64,000 bases of DNA from Pantoea sp. SoEX. GTDB lineage: Bacteria > Pseudomonadota > Gammaproteobacteria > Enterobacterales > Enterobacteriaceae. Positions 21,869 through 31,215 of the stretch are shown piece by piece. The stretch is taken from positions 186,001 through 250,000 of the forward strand of contig NZ_SZZT01000001.1 in NCBI RefSeq assembly GCF_009829945.1, read 5' to 3'. Positions within the stretch are counted from its first letter, which is position 1; every line of letters begins with the position of its first letter. The translations under genes and the position numbers were made by a program. The notes under the pieces are model-generated. The model searched no databases. It worked only from the letters and a program-made list of their open reading frames with translations, and was not told the DNA's origin.

Positions 21869-23263
21869 TCATATAATATTTCCAACCATTTTTTCTGGTT
21901 TTACTAAATTATCAAATTCTTTTTCTGTTAAATATCCTAGCTGTATTGCAGCTATTTTAAGTGTTATACTTTCTTTGTATGCTTTTTTAGCAATTTTTGC
22001 AGCTTTATCATATCCAATATGATTATTAAGTACAGTAACTAACATTAATGACTCATTTAAAAACTTATTAATACGTTCATATACTGGTTCAATGCCAGTA
22101 ACACAATAACGATTGAAACTATCTATACCATCTGAAATAAGGCGAATAGATTGAAGAAAATTATATATTATCATTGGACGAAATACATTAAGTTCAAAGT
22201 TACCTAATGAACCACCTATGTTAATAGCAACATCATTTCCCATTACTTGACAAGAAATCATAGTAATTGCTTCACATTGTGTTGGGTTTATTTTTCCAGG
22301 CATTATTGAACTGCCCGGTTCATTTTCTGGGATGGTAATTTCTCCAATTCCACAACGTGGGCCTGATGATAACCATCTTATATCGTTAGCAATCTTCATT
22401 AAGGATACTGCTAAGTTTTTTAGTGTACCATGTGCATTTACTATAGCATTTGTGCTACTTAAAGATTCAAATTTATTAGGTGCAGTAACGAAAGGTTGTT
22501 GAGTTAGGTTAGCAATTACTTTAGCAACATTAACTGCATATTTAGGATGAGTATTTAATCCAGTACCAACTGCTGTACCACCTAAAGCAATTTCACATAA
22601 ATCAGGAATACTTTGTTCTATATGTTTAAGATTATTTTCAAGCATAGTTACCCAACCAGAAATTTCCTGTCCTAAAGTTAAAGGGATAGCATCTTGTAAA
22701 TGAGTTCTACCTATCTTTACTATATTTTTAAATTTTTCGGATTTTTTACTTAAAGTACTTATTAATGTAATGATATTAGGTATCATTTGTTCAGTAATAG
22801 AAATAACAGATGCTATATGCATAGCACTTGGGAATACATCATTAGAACTTTGGCTTTTATTTACATCGTCATTGGGATGTACTAATTTTGATACACCCTT
22901 ATTACCCCCCATAATTTCACTTGCTCTGTTAGCTAGTACCTCATTCATATTCATGTTTGTTTGAGTTCCAGAACCAGTTTGCCATACTACTAGTGGAAAT
23001 TCATCATTATGTTTTCCGTCCATTATTTCTTCAGCAGCTTTAATAATTGCATTAGCAATGTTTTGATTTAATATTCCTAAATCACAATTTACTTTTGCTG
23101 CGGCAAGTTTTATAAGTGCCAATGAATGTATAAATACAATGGGCATTTTTTCATTGGAAATATGAAAATGTTCTAATGAACGTTGAGTTTGCGCTCCCCA
23201 TAGTCTATTATTAGGAACGTTTACAGATCCCATAGAATCTTTTTCAACACGACTAGGTATCAT
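21869..23263 (-). CDS. fumC: Class II fumarate hydratase
   Basis: FumC is the iron-independent, heat-stable fumarase that interconverts fumarate and malate. It also clears fumarate released by arginine and purine synthesis. The 464-residue product (E. coli 467) keeps [13 protein letters not shown] at the N terminus, [30 protein letters not shown] and the superfamily signature [24 protein letters not shown] precedes the ATG. fumA, its tandem partner in E. coli, is absent, so this is probably the only fumarase of this locus. It is divergent from manA. Confidence 0.97.
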   Translation of the reverse strand: MIPSRVEKDSMGSVNVPNNRLWGAQTQRSLEHFHISNEKMPIVFIHSLALIKLAAAKVNCDLGILNQNIANAIIKAAEEIMDGKHNDEFPLVVWQTGSGTQTNMNMNEVLANRASEIMGGNKGVSKLVHPNDDVNKSQSSNDVFPSAMHIASVISITEQMIPNIITLISTLSKKSEKFKNIVKIGRTHLQDAIPLTLGQEISGWVTMLENNLKHIEQSIPDLCEIALGGTAVGTGLNTHPKYAVNVAKVIANLTQQPFVTAPNKFESLSSTNAIVNAHGTLKNLAVSLMKIANDIRWLSSGPRCGIGEITIPENEPGSSIMPGKINPTQCEAITMISCQVMGNDVAINIGGSLGNFELNVFRPMIIYNFLQSIRLISDGIDSFNRYCVTGIEPVYERINKFLNESLMLVTVLNNHIGYDKAAKIAKKAYKESITLKIAAIQLGYLTEKEFDNLVKPEKMVGNII

Positions 23264-23383
23264 TATTATCTCCTTTTGAAAATGTGTTATATGAATAATA
23301 AATTAGTTTTTTCAGTTATAAATAATGTTTTATTTAAAATATTATAATATAATAAATTATTTGAAGATATTGCCATATATAAT

Positions 23384-24565
23384 ATGATATTAAAATTAAA
23401 AAATTCGTTAAAGTTTTATAAATGGGGAAGTATAGATTTTTTAGCTGATACTTACAATATTCATAATTCTAAAAAATTACCTATCGCAGAATTATGGATA
23501 GGTACACATTATCAAAATCCTTCAAAAGTGTATTATAATAATCAACTACGTTTGCTTAGTGAAATCATAAATATAGATCCTGATAAATTTTTAGGTAATG
23601 CAGTAGCTAAATATTTTGGCGAATTACCTTTCCTATTTAAAATATTATGTATTGATAACCCATTGTCAATTCAAGTGCATCCAAAAAAATCTTTTGCTAA
23701 AAGAGGATTTTTAAAAGAAAATAAATTATCGATCAAATTAGATATGAATAAACGTAATTATAAAGATAAAAATCATAAGCCTGAACTTATTTATGCCATT
23801 ACTGATTTTCATGCTTTAATTGGTTTTAGAAATTGTTCTCAAATAATTCCATTACTAGATAAAATTATAGATATACATCCATTAATTTCAAAATTTCAAA
23901 ATAGACCAAATAATAGCAATTTATTAAAATTATTAAAATATTTTTTATGTTTAAAAAACAATGAAAAAATTATAGCTTTAAAAATTCTAAAATCAAATAT
24001 AAAATATTTAAAAACAGAACCATGGAAAACTATTAAAAATGTAATGATAAACTATCCTGAAGATAATGGTCTATTTTTACTAATATTTCTAAATATTTTT
24101 TCTCTTAAACCTGGTGAAGCATTATTTGTACCACCAGGAATTCCGCATACCTATTTAAAAGGTAATGCAATAGAAATTTCTGCTAATTCTGATAATGTTA
24201 TACGTGCAGGTTTAACATCAAAACACATAGATATATCAGATTTTTTGATAAATATACAATTTAAAGAAACTTTTAAAAATCAAATTTTGATAAAAACTAA
24301 AAAATTAAAAAATGAAATACAATTTTTAATTCCAATTAAAGATTTTGCTTTTGCAGTACATTCATTGCAAAATATACATCAAACCATATATCAAAAAAGT
24401 ATGGCAATATTATTTTGTATTTCAGGTGAATTTAGTATTATTAAAAATAATAAAAATATCTTATTTAAATCAGGAGAATCTTGTTTCGTTTCTGCAGATG
24501 AAATGCCAATTATTATTACAGGAAATGGTTGCATAGCAAGAGTATTTAACAAGGACATGAATTAG
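23384..24565 (+). CDS. manA: Mannose-6-phosphate isomerase
   Basis: ManA interconverts mannose-6-phosphate and fructose-6-phosphate with a bound zinc. The 393-residue product (E. coli 391) shows the zinc-site segments SIQVHPKKSFAKRG, HKPELIYAI and PPGIPHTYLKGNAIEISANSD with the C-terminal arginine-containing GL region. The second half is more divergent and lysine-rich, as is common here. No good ribosome-binding site is visible. Its retained role is likely supply of mannose phosphate for sugar nucleotides or use of host mannose; the window contains no other gene of that pathway. Confidence 0.94.
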   Translation: MILKLKNSLKFYKWGSIDFLADTYNIHNSKKLPIAELWIGTHYQNPSKVYYNNQLRLLSEIINIDPDKFLGNAVAKYFGELPFLFKILCIDNPLSIQVHPKKSFAKRGFLKENKLSIKLDMNKRNYKDKNHKPELIYAITDFHALIGFRNCSQIIPLLDKIIDIHPLISKFQNRPNNSNLLKLLKYFLCLKNNEKIIALKILKSNIKYLKTEPWKTIKNVMINYPEDNGLFLLIFLNIFSLKPGEALFVPPGIPHTYLKGNAIEISANSDNVIRAGLTSKHIDISDFLINIQFKETFKNQILIKTKKLKNEIQFLIPIKDFAFAVHSLQNIHQTIYQKSMAILFCISGEFSIIKNNKNILFKSGESCFVSADEMPIIITGNGCIARVFNKDMN

Positions 24566-24756
24566 TTAATTAAAATATACATTCAAAATTATTTCTTAAT
24601 TTGCAATAAAAATATTAATTTATTTTCAATTAGTGAAAATTACTTATAACGTAACAATATAATATCAGTAATGCGTTTATGCTCTATGAATCAGAATCAA
24701 AGTTTGGTTGATTAAAAATAATAAATAATGAATGTAGAATAATAGGTAAAATAAAA

Positions 24757-25071
24757 ATGGAAATAAAAAAAATACTTAGCATGAAATCAAATATTTCTGA
24801 AATTAATTCAAAGAATATAGCTTTTATTGAAGAGAACAATTGTATAGGTTGTAATAAGTGTGCTCAAATATGTCCTGTGCAAGCTATTGTAGGATTTGTA
24901 CGTACTACTCATACTGTCATAAGTAATCAATGTACTAATTGTAATTTATGTATTGACTACTGTCCTGTTAATTGTATAAAAATAATTTCTTCAAATATTT
25001 TAATGAATAATTTTGAATGGAATGTCAATAATACATTGGTTAAATTGAATGTAATATGTAATGAAATATAA
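24757..25071 (+). CDS. rsxB: RsxB-derived 2x[4Fe-4S] ferredoxin (N-terminal half lost)
   Basis: This 104-residue protein matches only the C-terminal half of RsxB/RnfB (E. coli 192 residues). Eight cysteines form two C-x2-C-x2-C-x3-CP motifs: Cys29/32/35/39 in NCIGCNKCAQICP and Cys59/62/65/69 in QCTNCNLCIDYCP. The linker IVGFVRTTHTVIS matches RsxB closely. The membrane anchor and the N-terminal CGQCGYPGC cluster domain of RsxB are absent, and only 191 bases separate manA from this start, so that domain has been deleted. It stands directly before nth, as rsx does in E. coli, but rsxA, C, D, G and E are gone. It should therefore be a soluble electron carrier, not part of the ion-pumping Rsx/Rnf complex. 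Its partners are unknown. Confidence 0.88.
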   Translation: MEIKKILSMKSNISEINSKNIAFIEENNCIGCNKCAQICPVQAIVGFVRTTHTVISNQCTNCNLCIDYCPVNCIKIISSNILMNNFEWNVNNTLVKLNVICNEI

Positions 25072-25132
25072 TTTTTATTTATTAAATAAATAATTACTGA
25101 TTTCCAATTAAAAAAGTCAATTATTTTACATC

Positions 25133-25164
25133 ATAAACATGATACTATATAAACATGATACTAT
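25133..25164. repeat. 16-bp tandem duplication between rsxB and nth
   Basis: Two perfect adjacent copies of ATAAACATGATACTAT occupy 25133-25148 and 25149-25164, 35 bases before the nth start. It looks like a recent slippage duplication; it may affect nth promoter spacing but nothing more can be said. Confidence 0.85.
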
Positions 25165-25198
25165 ATGTTAAATACCATATTTATAATAAAACAAATGA

Positions 25199-25834
25199 AT
25201 GAAACAGGCAACACGTATAAAAATACTTGATCGTTTCGCAAAGGACAATCCTAAACCTATTATAGAACTTCATTTTTGTTCACCATTTGAACTTCTAATA
25301 TCAACATTATTATCAGCTCAATCTACTGATATAATGGTCAATAAAGTTACTAAAAAACTTTATTCAAAAGCAAATGATCCTATAAGTTTTTTAGAGATTG
25401 GTTTAGATAATATAAAGAAATATATTCAACCTATAGGATTACATAACATTAAAGCATTGAATATAATAAAAATTTGCCATATTTTATTAAAAAAATATAA
25501 CAGCCAAATACCAAACAATAGGATAGAATTAGAAAAATTACCAGGAATTGGACCTAAAACAGCAAGTATCATACTGAATATTATTTTTGATCAACCGACA
25601 ATTGCTGTAGATACTCACGTTTTTCGTTTCTGCAACCGTACTGGTTTTGCATTAGGCAAAAATGTTAAACAAGTAGAAAATAAGTTATTACAAGTAGTTC
25701 CAGATGTTTTCAAAAAAAATTGTCATTTATGGATAGTTCTACATGGACGTCATGTTTGTAAATATCGTAAACCAAAATGTACTACTTGTAATATTAATGA
25801 TTTATGTGATTACTATAGAATAACAAACATATAA
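25199..25834 (+). CDS. nth: Endonuclease III
   Basis: Nth is a DNA glycosylase/AP lyase that removes oxidised pyrimidines in base-excision repair. The product is 211 residues, identical in length to E. coli. The helix-hairpin-helix LPGIGPKTASIIL carries the catalytic lysine, the catalytic aspartate lies in AVDTHVFRFCNR, and the C-terminal [4Fe-4S] loop is the four-cysteine motif CKYRKPKCTTCNINDLC. The ATG at 25199 matches the E. coli start, though no ribosome-binding site is obvious. Its cluster would be supplied by the Suf system encoded nearby. Confidence 0.97.
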   Translation: MKQATRIKILDRFAKDNPKPIIELHFCSPFELLISTLLSAQSTDIMVNKVTKKLYSKANDPISFLEIGLDNIKKYIQPIGLHNIKALNIIKICHILLKKYNSQIPNNRIELEKLPGIGPKTASIILNIIFDQPTIAVDTHVFRFCNRTGFALGKNVKQVENKLLQVVPDVFKKNCHLWIVLHGRHVCKYRKPKCTTCNINDLCDYYRITNI

Positions 25835-25893
25835 TATTATTAATCATGTTATTATTAGTATTTACAATACAAAACTAATTATTAAATAGTATT

Positions 25894-27174
25894 TCACAAC
25901 CAAGAAATCAGATAATAATTTTTTTTCCCCCTACGTAATAAAGTATATTTATTGAATAAAATATCTTTTTTATCAAATTTATAACTTATATTAGATTCTT
26001 TTCTACCATTTACATAAATTGCATTGTTATTAATCATAGTACGAGCTTGAGTAAATGATGATGCTAGCTTTGTTTCTACTAATATTTTATGTAAATCTTT
26101 AAATGTATCTTTTTTTATAGTAATATTTGGCATACCATCAATAGCAAGTTGTTCAAAATCTAATTCACTCAAATCAGATATACTACTACAAAATAAACTA
26201 CAAGTAATTCTCTTTGCAGAAATCAAACCAATTTCTCCATGAACTAAACGAGTTACATATTCTGCTAAGACGTACTGAGCTTGAGGGATTTTATTAACAT
26301 TTTTATCTTCATATTCTAGTGCAGTTATCTTATCATTATCAATAGACGTAAAATATCTTAAAAAAAGATAAACATCACAATCAGAAATATTTATCCAAAA
26401 CTGATAAAACTTATATGGAGTAGTTTTTAAAGGGTCTAACCATATAGTTTCTTTTTCCGTTTTTCCAAATTTACTTCCATCTGATTTTGTAATCAAAGGA
26501 ACGGTTAGACCAAAAACTTGATCATTATTGAGTTTGTGTGTTAAATTAATTCCTGAAGTGATATTACCCCATTGATCAGAACCACCAATTTGTAAAAAAA
26601 CACCATATTTCTTATTTAAATGAGCAAAATCATAACTTTGTAATAAATTATAAGAAAATTCAGTATAAGATATACCATGATCATTTCGTTTTAAACGTTG
26701 TTTAATAGCTTCTTTACTAATCATTTGATTTACAGAAAAGTGTTTTCCTATGTCTCTTAAAAAACTTAGCAAATCGATATTACTAAACCAATTATAATTA
26801 TTTACAATAATAGCGCTGTTAAAACCACAATTGAAATCTAATAATCTTGTAAGTTGTTTTTTTATTTTTTCTGCAGATTGTACTATAGTTTCTTTATCTT
26901 GTAATTTACGTTCCTTCGCTTTAAAACTGGGATCTCCAATTAAAGCTGTAGCTCCTCCTAATAATAAAACAGGTTTATGACCTAAATTTTGAAAATGTTT
27001 TAAACATATTATAGGTATCAGGTGTCCTAAATGTAAACTTTCAGCTGTAGGATCAAAACCACAATAAACTGATATTGATCCTTGTTCCAATTTTTTTTCT
27101 AACAAGTCTTTATTTGTTAATTGGAATATCAGATTTCTACTATTTAAATATCCTATAATATTATTTTTTATCAT
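25894..27174 (-). CDS. tyrS: Tyrosyl-tRNA synthetase
   Basis: TyrS charges tRNA-Tyr. From the ATG at 27174 the protein is 426 residues (E. coli 424). The class I signatures are present as SLHLGHLIP (HIGH equivalent) and KFGKT (KMSKS equivalent), with [12 protein letters not shown] in the tyrosine-binding fold. The C-terminal S4-like RNA-binding domain ends in [14 protein letters not shown]. An upstream in-frame TTG at 27186 could extend it by four residues, but GGA is well placed before the ATG. pdxH lies about 60 bases upstream on the same strand and the two probably form a transcription unit. Confidence 0.96.
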   Translation of the reverse strand: MIKNNIIGYLNSRNLIFQLTNKDLLEKKLEQGSISVYCGFDPTAESLHLGHLIPIICLKHFQNLGHKPVLLLGGATALIGDPSFKAKERKLQDKETIVQSAEKIKKQLTRLLDFNCGFNSAIIVNNYNWFSNIDLLSFLRDIGKHFSVNQMISKEAIKQRLKRNDHGISYTEFSYNLLQSYDFAHLNKKYGVFLQIGGSDQWGNITSGINLTHKLNNDQVFGLTVPLITKSDGSKFGKTEKETIWLDPLKTTPYKFYQFWINISDCDVYLFLRYFTSIDNDKITALEYEDKNVNKIPQAQYVLAEYVTRLVHGEIGLISAKRITCSLFCSSISDLSELDFEQLAIDGMPNITIKKDTFKDLHKILVETKLASSFTQARTMINNNAIYVNGRKESNISYKFDKKDILFNKYTLLRRGKKNYYLISWL

Positions 27175-27232
27175 GTATATGTCCAAATTAATTAAAAATT
27201 ATTAATTAATTTGAATATAATATAAATTATAT

Positions 27233-27889
27233 TCATGGTGCAAGACGATTTATTTCCCAAACCTTATTTTTTAATTGATATACAAATCTATCATGAAGAC
27301 GATGTTTACCTCCTTGCCAAAATTCCATTGTCTCAATTTTAACTCTAAAACCACCCCAAAAGCTAGGTAATGGAACTTCACAATTTTTAAATTTATTTTT
27401 TAATTCTATGAATTTTTTTTCAAGAATTTCTCGAGATTTAATATGAGAAGATTGTTTGGATACCCAAGCACTTATTTGACTTTCTCGAGGACGTTTACTA
27501 AAATATCCTATTGTTTCTAAAATTGGTAATTTTTCTATTCTGCCTAAAATCATTAATTGACGATCAAAAAAATGCCATAGAAAATGTAATGAAACATTTG
27601 GGTTTTTATTCAAATGAAAAACTTTTCGGCTATTAAGATTTGTATAAAATACCAGTCCGTTAATATCATAATGTTTTAGCAATACAGTTCTTTGATAAGG
27701 TTTTCCATTTTCATCTACCGTTGCTAGTGTCATTGCTGTTGGATCTGGCAATGATGATGCACAAGCTTTTATTAACCAATTTTCAAATAATATTAGAGGA
27801 TTTTCTGGTAAATCTTGACGATTTAATTGTCCTTTTGTATATTCCCGCCTTAAGCTAGATATATCAGGTAATTCTTTGAAAGAATTCAT
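27233..27889 (-). CDS. pdxH: Pyridoxine/pyridoxamine 5'-phosphate oxidase
   Basis: PdxH is an FMN-dependent oxidase that makes pyridoxal 5'-phosphate. From the ATG at 27889 the length is 218 residues, as in E. coli. LRREYTKG near residue 14, [28 protein letters not shown] and the C-terminal [12 protein letters not shown] with terminal INRLAP are conserved substrate and FMN contacts. A second ATG two codons upstream (27895) is possible; homology and a GAG eight bases upstream favour the inner one. The enzyme links the riboflavin genes of this window, which supply FMN, to PLP-dependent SufS and the aminotransferase. Confidence 0.95.
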   Translation of the reverse strand: MNSFKELPDISSLRREYTKGQLNRQDLPENPLILFENWLIKACASSLPDPTAMTLATVDENGKPYQRTVLLKHYDINGLVFYTNLNSRKVFHLNKNPNVSLHFLWHFFDRQLMILGRIEKLPILETIGYFSKRPRESQISAWVSKQSSHIKSREILEKKFIELKNKFKNCEVPLPSFWGGFRVKIETMEFWQGGKHRLHDRFVYQLKNKVWEINRLAP

Positions 27890-28577
27890 CTTCATTACTC
27901 ATTATCTTATTAATAGGAATTTTATTAAAATATTAGCATTTGATAATATCATTACTTTAAATTAAATATTATTACCAATAACAAATTATTATTCAATAAA
28001 TAAAATTAATTTCTTCTTAATAAGAAATTAATTATTTATAATATGACATTTAAATTTTATTATGAAATAAATATTTATACACAATAATATATTTTGAAAT
28101 ATTTATTATTAATATAATGATATGTAATTAAAATATATTGTTTGTCAATTAATATCAGATATTTAAAAAATAATTTGTTTAATTGTATCATTAAATAATG
28201 ATTATATCGATAATTTAATATATACTTAGTCAAGTAAAATAGTAAGATTATTTTAATTGATATTATCCTCAAATAAAATAAATATAATATATCTAAACAA
28301 TAAGATGAAGTTAATCTTTATATCAACAATAATTTTTATATTATAACAACTTTTAATATTAAAACATTACGAGAATAACATATTATTAATTATATTAAAG
28401 CAATCAACAAATATTTTTATTTTTTAATAAAAATAATGATTTAAAAATCTTATTTTAGTAATATTATTTAATTTTATTATAATAATAAAATTAATAGAAA
28501 AATAATTATCACTAACTTTTAATGAGAAAAAGAGATATTTATTTTGATTAGCAGTTCATGTTTGATAATGAGATTGT
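27890..28577. other. AT-rich divergent spacer between pdxH and rnt, with a hairpin
   Basis: About 690 bases where E. coli carries mliC, anmK, slyA and several other genes; none can be recognised. A perfect 12-bp inverted repeat, AATTAATTTCTT (28004-28015) and AAGAAATTAATT (28022-28033) with a six-base loop, stands about 115 bases upstream of pdxH. It may be the terminator of a lost gene or a leader hairpin. The only open frames are short, AT-rich and unlike any family I know. Confidence 0.45.
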
Positions 28578-29240
28578 ATGTCTGAACTAAATTATTTAAA
28601 TTCTATTAATAAAAGATTCCGTGGTTTTTATCCTGTTGTAATTGACATAGAAACTGCTGGTTTTAACGAGCAAACAGATGCTTTACTAGAAATTGCCGCA
28701 GTTACTCTTAAAATGGATGAGGGTGGATGGATTCATCTTAATGAAAAAAAACATTTTAACATTAAACCATTTAAAGGATCTATATTAAATCCAGATTCAC
28801 TAGCATTTACTGGAATAGATCCAAATAATCCCTTACGTAGTGCAGTTAGTGAATCTGAAGCACTAAATTCTATTTTTGATATGGTCCGTAAAGGAATAAA
28901 AGATACCGGTTGTAATTGTGCTATTATGGTAGCTCATAATGCAACTTTTGATTTTAAATTCATGATGGCAGCTGTTGAACGTGCTAGTTTAAAACACATT
29001 CCTTTTCATCCCTTTGCTACCTTTGATACTGCTACGTTAAGTGGAATAATTCTTGGTCAAACAGTATTAGCAAAAGCTTGTAAAGCTGCAGGAATCAGCT
29101 TTGATAATATTCAAGCTCATTCTGCCCTATATGATACAAAACAAACTGCAGTACTATTTTGTGAATTAGTCAATCGTTGGAAGAGATTAGGAGGTTGGCC
29201 TCCCAAATCTGCTAATAATATAGAAAATAATTCTAGTTGA
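28578..29240 (+). CDS. rnt: Ribonuclease T
   Basis: RNase T is a dimeric 3'-5' DEDD exonuclease that trims tRNA and other stable RNA ends, including 23S and 5S rRNA. The product is 220 residues (E. coli 215). The DEDD residues are seen in [21 protein letters not shown] and [12 protein letters not shown], the last also providing the histidine of the DEDDh type. GFYPVV and [14 protein letters not shown] are typical. It is the only plus-strand gene between nth and tRNA-Val. The ATG at 28578 corresponds to the E. coli start (MSD). Confidence 0.97.
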   Translation: MSELNYLNSINKRFRGFYPVVIDIETAGFNEQTDALLEIAAVTLKMDEGGWIHLNEKKHFNIKPFKGSILNPDSLAFTGIDPNNPLRSAVSESEALNSIFDMVRKGIKDTGCNCAIMVAHNATFDFKFMMAAVERASLKHIPFHPFATFDTATLSGIILGQTVLAKACKAAGISFDNIQAHSALYDTKQTAVLFCELVNRWKRLGGWPPKSANNIENNSS

Positions 29241-29251
29241 ATAATAATAAT

Positions 29252-29611
29252 TCAATATTTAATTTCTTTTTGCTTATTTATTAATTCATATTTGTTTTTT
29301 ACTTTTTTGATAATTGATTGTAACTCATTACATTGAAACATCTCTATTATAATATCACAACCGCCTATTAACTCACCATCAATCCACAACTGAGGAAAGG
29401 TAGGCCAATTAGAATATTTAGGCAGTTCTTCTCGAATATCAGGATTTTCTAATATATCTATATAAGCAAAATTTGTTTCACAAGCTGACAAAAATTTCAC
29501 TGCTTGTGCAGAAAAGCCACAGCTGGGTTGATTAGGTGAACCTTTCATATATAATAAAATAGGATTTTCTGAAATCTGCTTCTTAATTTTTTCTAATGTA
29601 GTAATAACCAT
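29252..29611 (-). CDS. grxD: Monothiol glutaredoxin GrxD
   Basis: Grx4 is a monothiol CGFS glutaredoxin that binds a [2Fe-2S] cluster with glutathione and passes it on, often with BolA. From the ATG at 29611 it is 119 residues (E. coli 115). YMKGSPNQPSCGFSAQ holds the active cysteine at residue 31, and WPTFPQLWIDGELIGGCDI forms the glutathione-binding side. An in-frame ATG three codons upstream (29620) directly abuts the AGGGG ribosome-binding site, so the inner ATG nine bases downstream is the better start. sodB, its E. coli neighbour, is absent. It complements the Suf operon encoded 1 kb away. Confidence 0.95.
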   Translation of the reverse strand: MVITTLEKIKKQISENPILLYMKGSPNQPSCGFSAQAVKFLSACETNFAYIDILENPDIREELPKYSNWPTFPQLWIDGELIGGCDIIIEMFQCNELQSIIKKVKNKYELINKQKEIKY

Positions 29612-29851
29612 AATAATCATCCCCTAGTGGCATCAAGAACATATTTTATCTGTGGAACAATGAAATAATATAAATACTAATATTTATTAAATAATATCCT
29701 TAATTATTTTATATAAATATTATTATTGACAGTAATAATAATTTAATTGAAAAATATTTTTATATCTAATTTATATGATTATAATAATCATCTTTTTTTA
29801 TAAATTATAAAAATATTTTAAAAAATAAAATAATGATTGTATACAAAATAT

Positions 29852-30471
29852 TTAGAGTAACATTTTTTTTAATGATAATAGGCGTTCAACAGTATGAACT
29901 ACTACCTGGGTATTTGAATCCACCTCAATATTTGTACAGTAACCTAAACTTTTCTGTCCAATAGTAGTGCGATTTAATGTTTCTGGTATAAGAAAAATAC
30001 AAAAAAATCTTTCAAAAATATTTCCGACTGTTAAGCTAATCCCATCTATTCCAATAAAACCTTTATGGAAAATATACTTCATTTTATCAACATCTTTAAT
30101 TTTTAGCCATAAAACATAACTATTATCTGATTTATTAATTTCGTGAATTTTAGCAGTTGTCATAACATGACCAGACATCAAATGACCTCCTACTTCGTTA
30201 TTTATTTTAGCTGCACGCTCAATATTAACCATATCTCCCTGACATAAATTATTTAAATTACTAATTCTTAATGTTTCATTAATTACGTCAAAACTGACAA
30301 AAACATCATCAATACTAGCTACAGTTAAGCAGCAACCATTTACCATAATAGATGCTCCTAACGCTAAATCGTACGTTAATTTTTTTGGTAGTTTAACTAT
30401 ATAAATATACGGTATTTTTTTTTTTCTATATATACTACTTCGCCTATTCCTTGTACAATTCCAGTAAACAT
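29852..30471 (-). CDS. ribE: Riboflavin synthase alpha chain, frameshifted at a poly(A) tract
   Basis: RibE (ribC in E. coli) dismutates two 6,7-dimethyl-8-ribityllumazines to riboflavin. An ATG at 30471 opens MFTGIVQGIGEVVYIEKK, the conserved N terminus. It runs into G followed by eleven A at 30416-30426, after which the frame reaches a stop. Adding one A restores IPYIYIVKLPKKLTYDLALG and joins the second frame, which continues from MVNGCCLTVA to the natural end at 29852. The remainder, including GGHLMSGHVMTTA and KGFIGIDGISLTVG, is fully conserved across both lumazine-binding repeats. Total length would be about 207 residues (E. coli 213). I read it as one functional gene rescued by slippage, a recent pseudogene, or a homopolymer sequencing error. 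Confidence 0.85.
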
Positions 30472-30568
30472 TTTATTTAACCTTATTTAATCTTATTATA
30501 TTTAAAGTAAATGTATAAACTAATTTGAAATCAATAAATATTTATTTACAATTATTATAAATAAAAGA

Positions 30569-30598
30569 TTGATAAAATTATGTTAAATTATGTATAAT
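30569..30598 (+). promoter_or_regulatory. Promoter of tRNA-Val
   Basis: TTGATA at 30569-30574 and a perfect TATAAT at 30593-30598, separated by 18 bases, stand about 17 bases before the tRNA. This is close to the sigma-70 consensus and correctly placed for a short tRNA leader. Confidence 0.7.
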
Positions 30599-30615
30599 TT
30601 CTTATTTAGAATATT

Positions 30616-30691
30616 GCGTTCTTAGCTCAGTTGGTAGAGTACCACTTTGACATGGTGGGGGTCAATGGTTCAAGTCCATTAGAACGCACCA
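30616..30691 (+). tRNA. valV: tRNA-Val (GAC)
   Basis: The 76 bases fold into a complete cloverleaf: acceptor GCGTTCT with AGAACGC, D-arm GCTC/GAGT, anticodon stem CCACT/GGTGG with loop TTGACAT (anticodon GAC), and T-arm AATGG/CCATT with loop TTCAAGT. The discriminator is A and CCA is encoded. It corresponds to valV/valW of E. coli, which are a tandem pair between ribC and the suf region; here a single copy remains in the same place. It ends only eight bases from the stop codon of sufE on the opposite strand. Confidence 0.97.
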
Positions 30692-30699
30692 ATTTATAT

Positions 30700-31155
30700 T
30701 TAGTATAAAATTTCTATGTTGTTTTTATTATCATTTAAATTATTAAGATAAATTTTTATGTTACTGCGAATAGATTTAACTACCTCTTCTATTCCTTTTG
30801 ATCGAGTTGGTGTAATATGTCTCATTAATGATAATTTATTAAACCAGTATTTTACATCTATGATCATTATCTCTGAAAATGTTATATTTTGAAAAAGAAT
30901 AAATACTATGGCAATTAATCCTTTGACTATAACTGAATCGCTGTCTCCTTCAAACAAAATAGTATTATCAGGTTGTGGACTTATCTTAATCCATACTTGA
31001 CTATGACAACCGTGTATCATATTTTCAGGAATATGTAGATTTTCAGATATAATTGGAATTTTTTTTCCTAATTCAATTATATAAAGGTATTTTTCTTCCC
31101 AATTATCACATCTATTAAAGTTGATAATTAACTTTTCTTTTTCTGGTAAAGTCAC
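30700..31155 (-). CDS. sufE: Cysteine desulfuration protein SufE
   Basis: SufE accepts persulfide sulfur from SufS and hands it to SufBCD. The product is 151 residues (E. coli 138), the extra length being an asparagine-rich tail. The acceptor is Cys50 in MIHGCHSQVWI. It is the last gene of sufABCDSE, 60 bases after sufS, and converges on tRNA-Val with no obvious terminator in the eight-base gap. Confidence 0.96.
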   Translation of the reverse strand: MTLPEKEKLIINFNRCDNWEEKYLYIIELGKKIPIISENLHIPENMIHGCHSQVWIKISPQPDNTILFEGDSDSVIVKGLIAIVFILFQNITFSEIMIIDVKYWFNKLSLMRHITPTRSKGIEEVVKSIRSNIKIYLNNLNDNKNNIEILY

Positions 31156-31215
31156 TGATCATTACTCCAATAAAATTTATTTTTTAAGATTTTTAAATAA
31201 TAGTAAAAATTATAG

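Noticed and set aside
28075-28272. Small minus-strand open frame in the pdxH-rnt spacer
   Set aside because: Composition is almost only Ile, Tyr, Asn, Leu and Lys, as expected of random A/T-rich sequence; there is no ribosome-binding site or family match.
30427-30615. FMN riboswitch upstream of ribE
   Set aside because: No conserved FMN-aptamer blocks are visible; the region is plain A/T-rich sequence plus the ribE N terminus and tRNA promoter.
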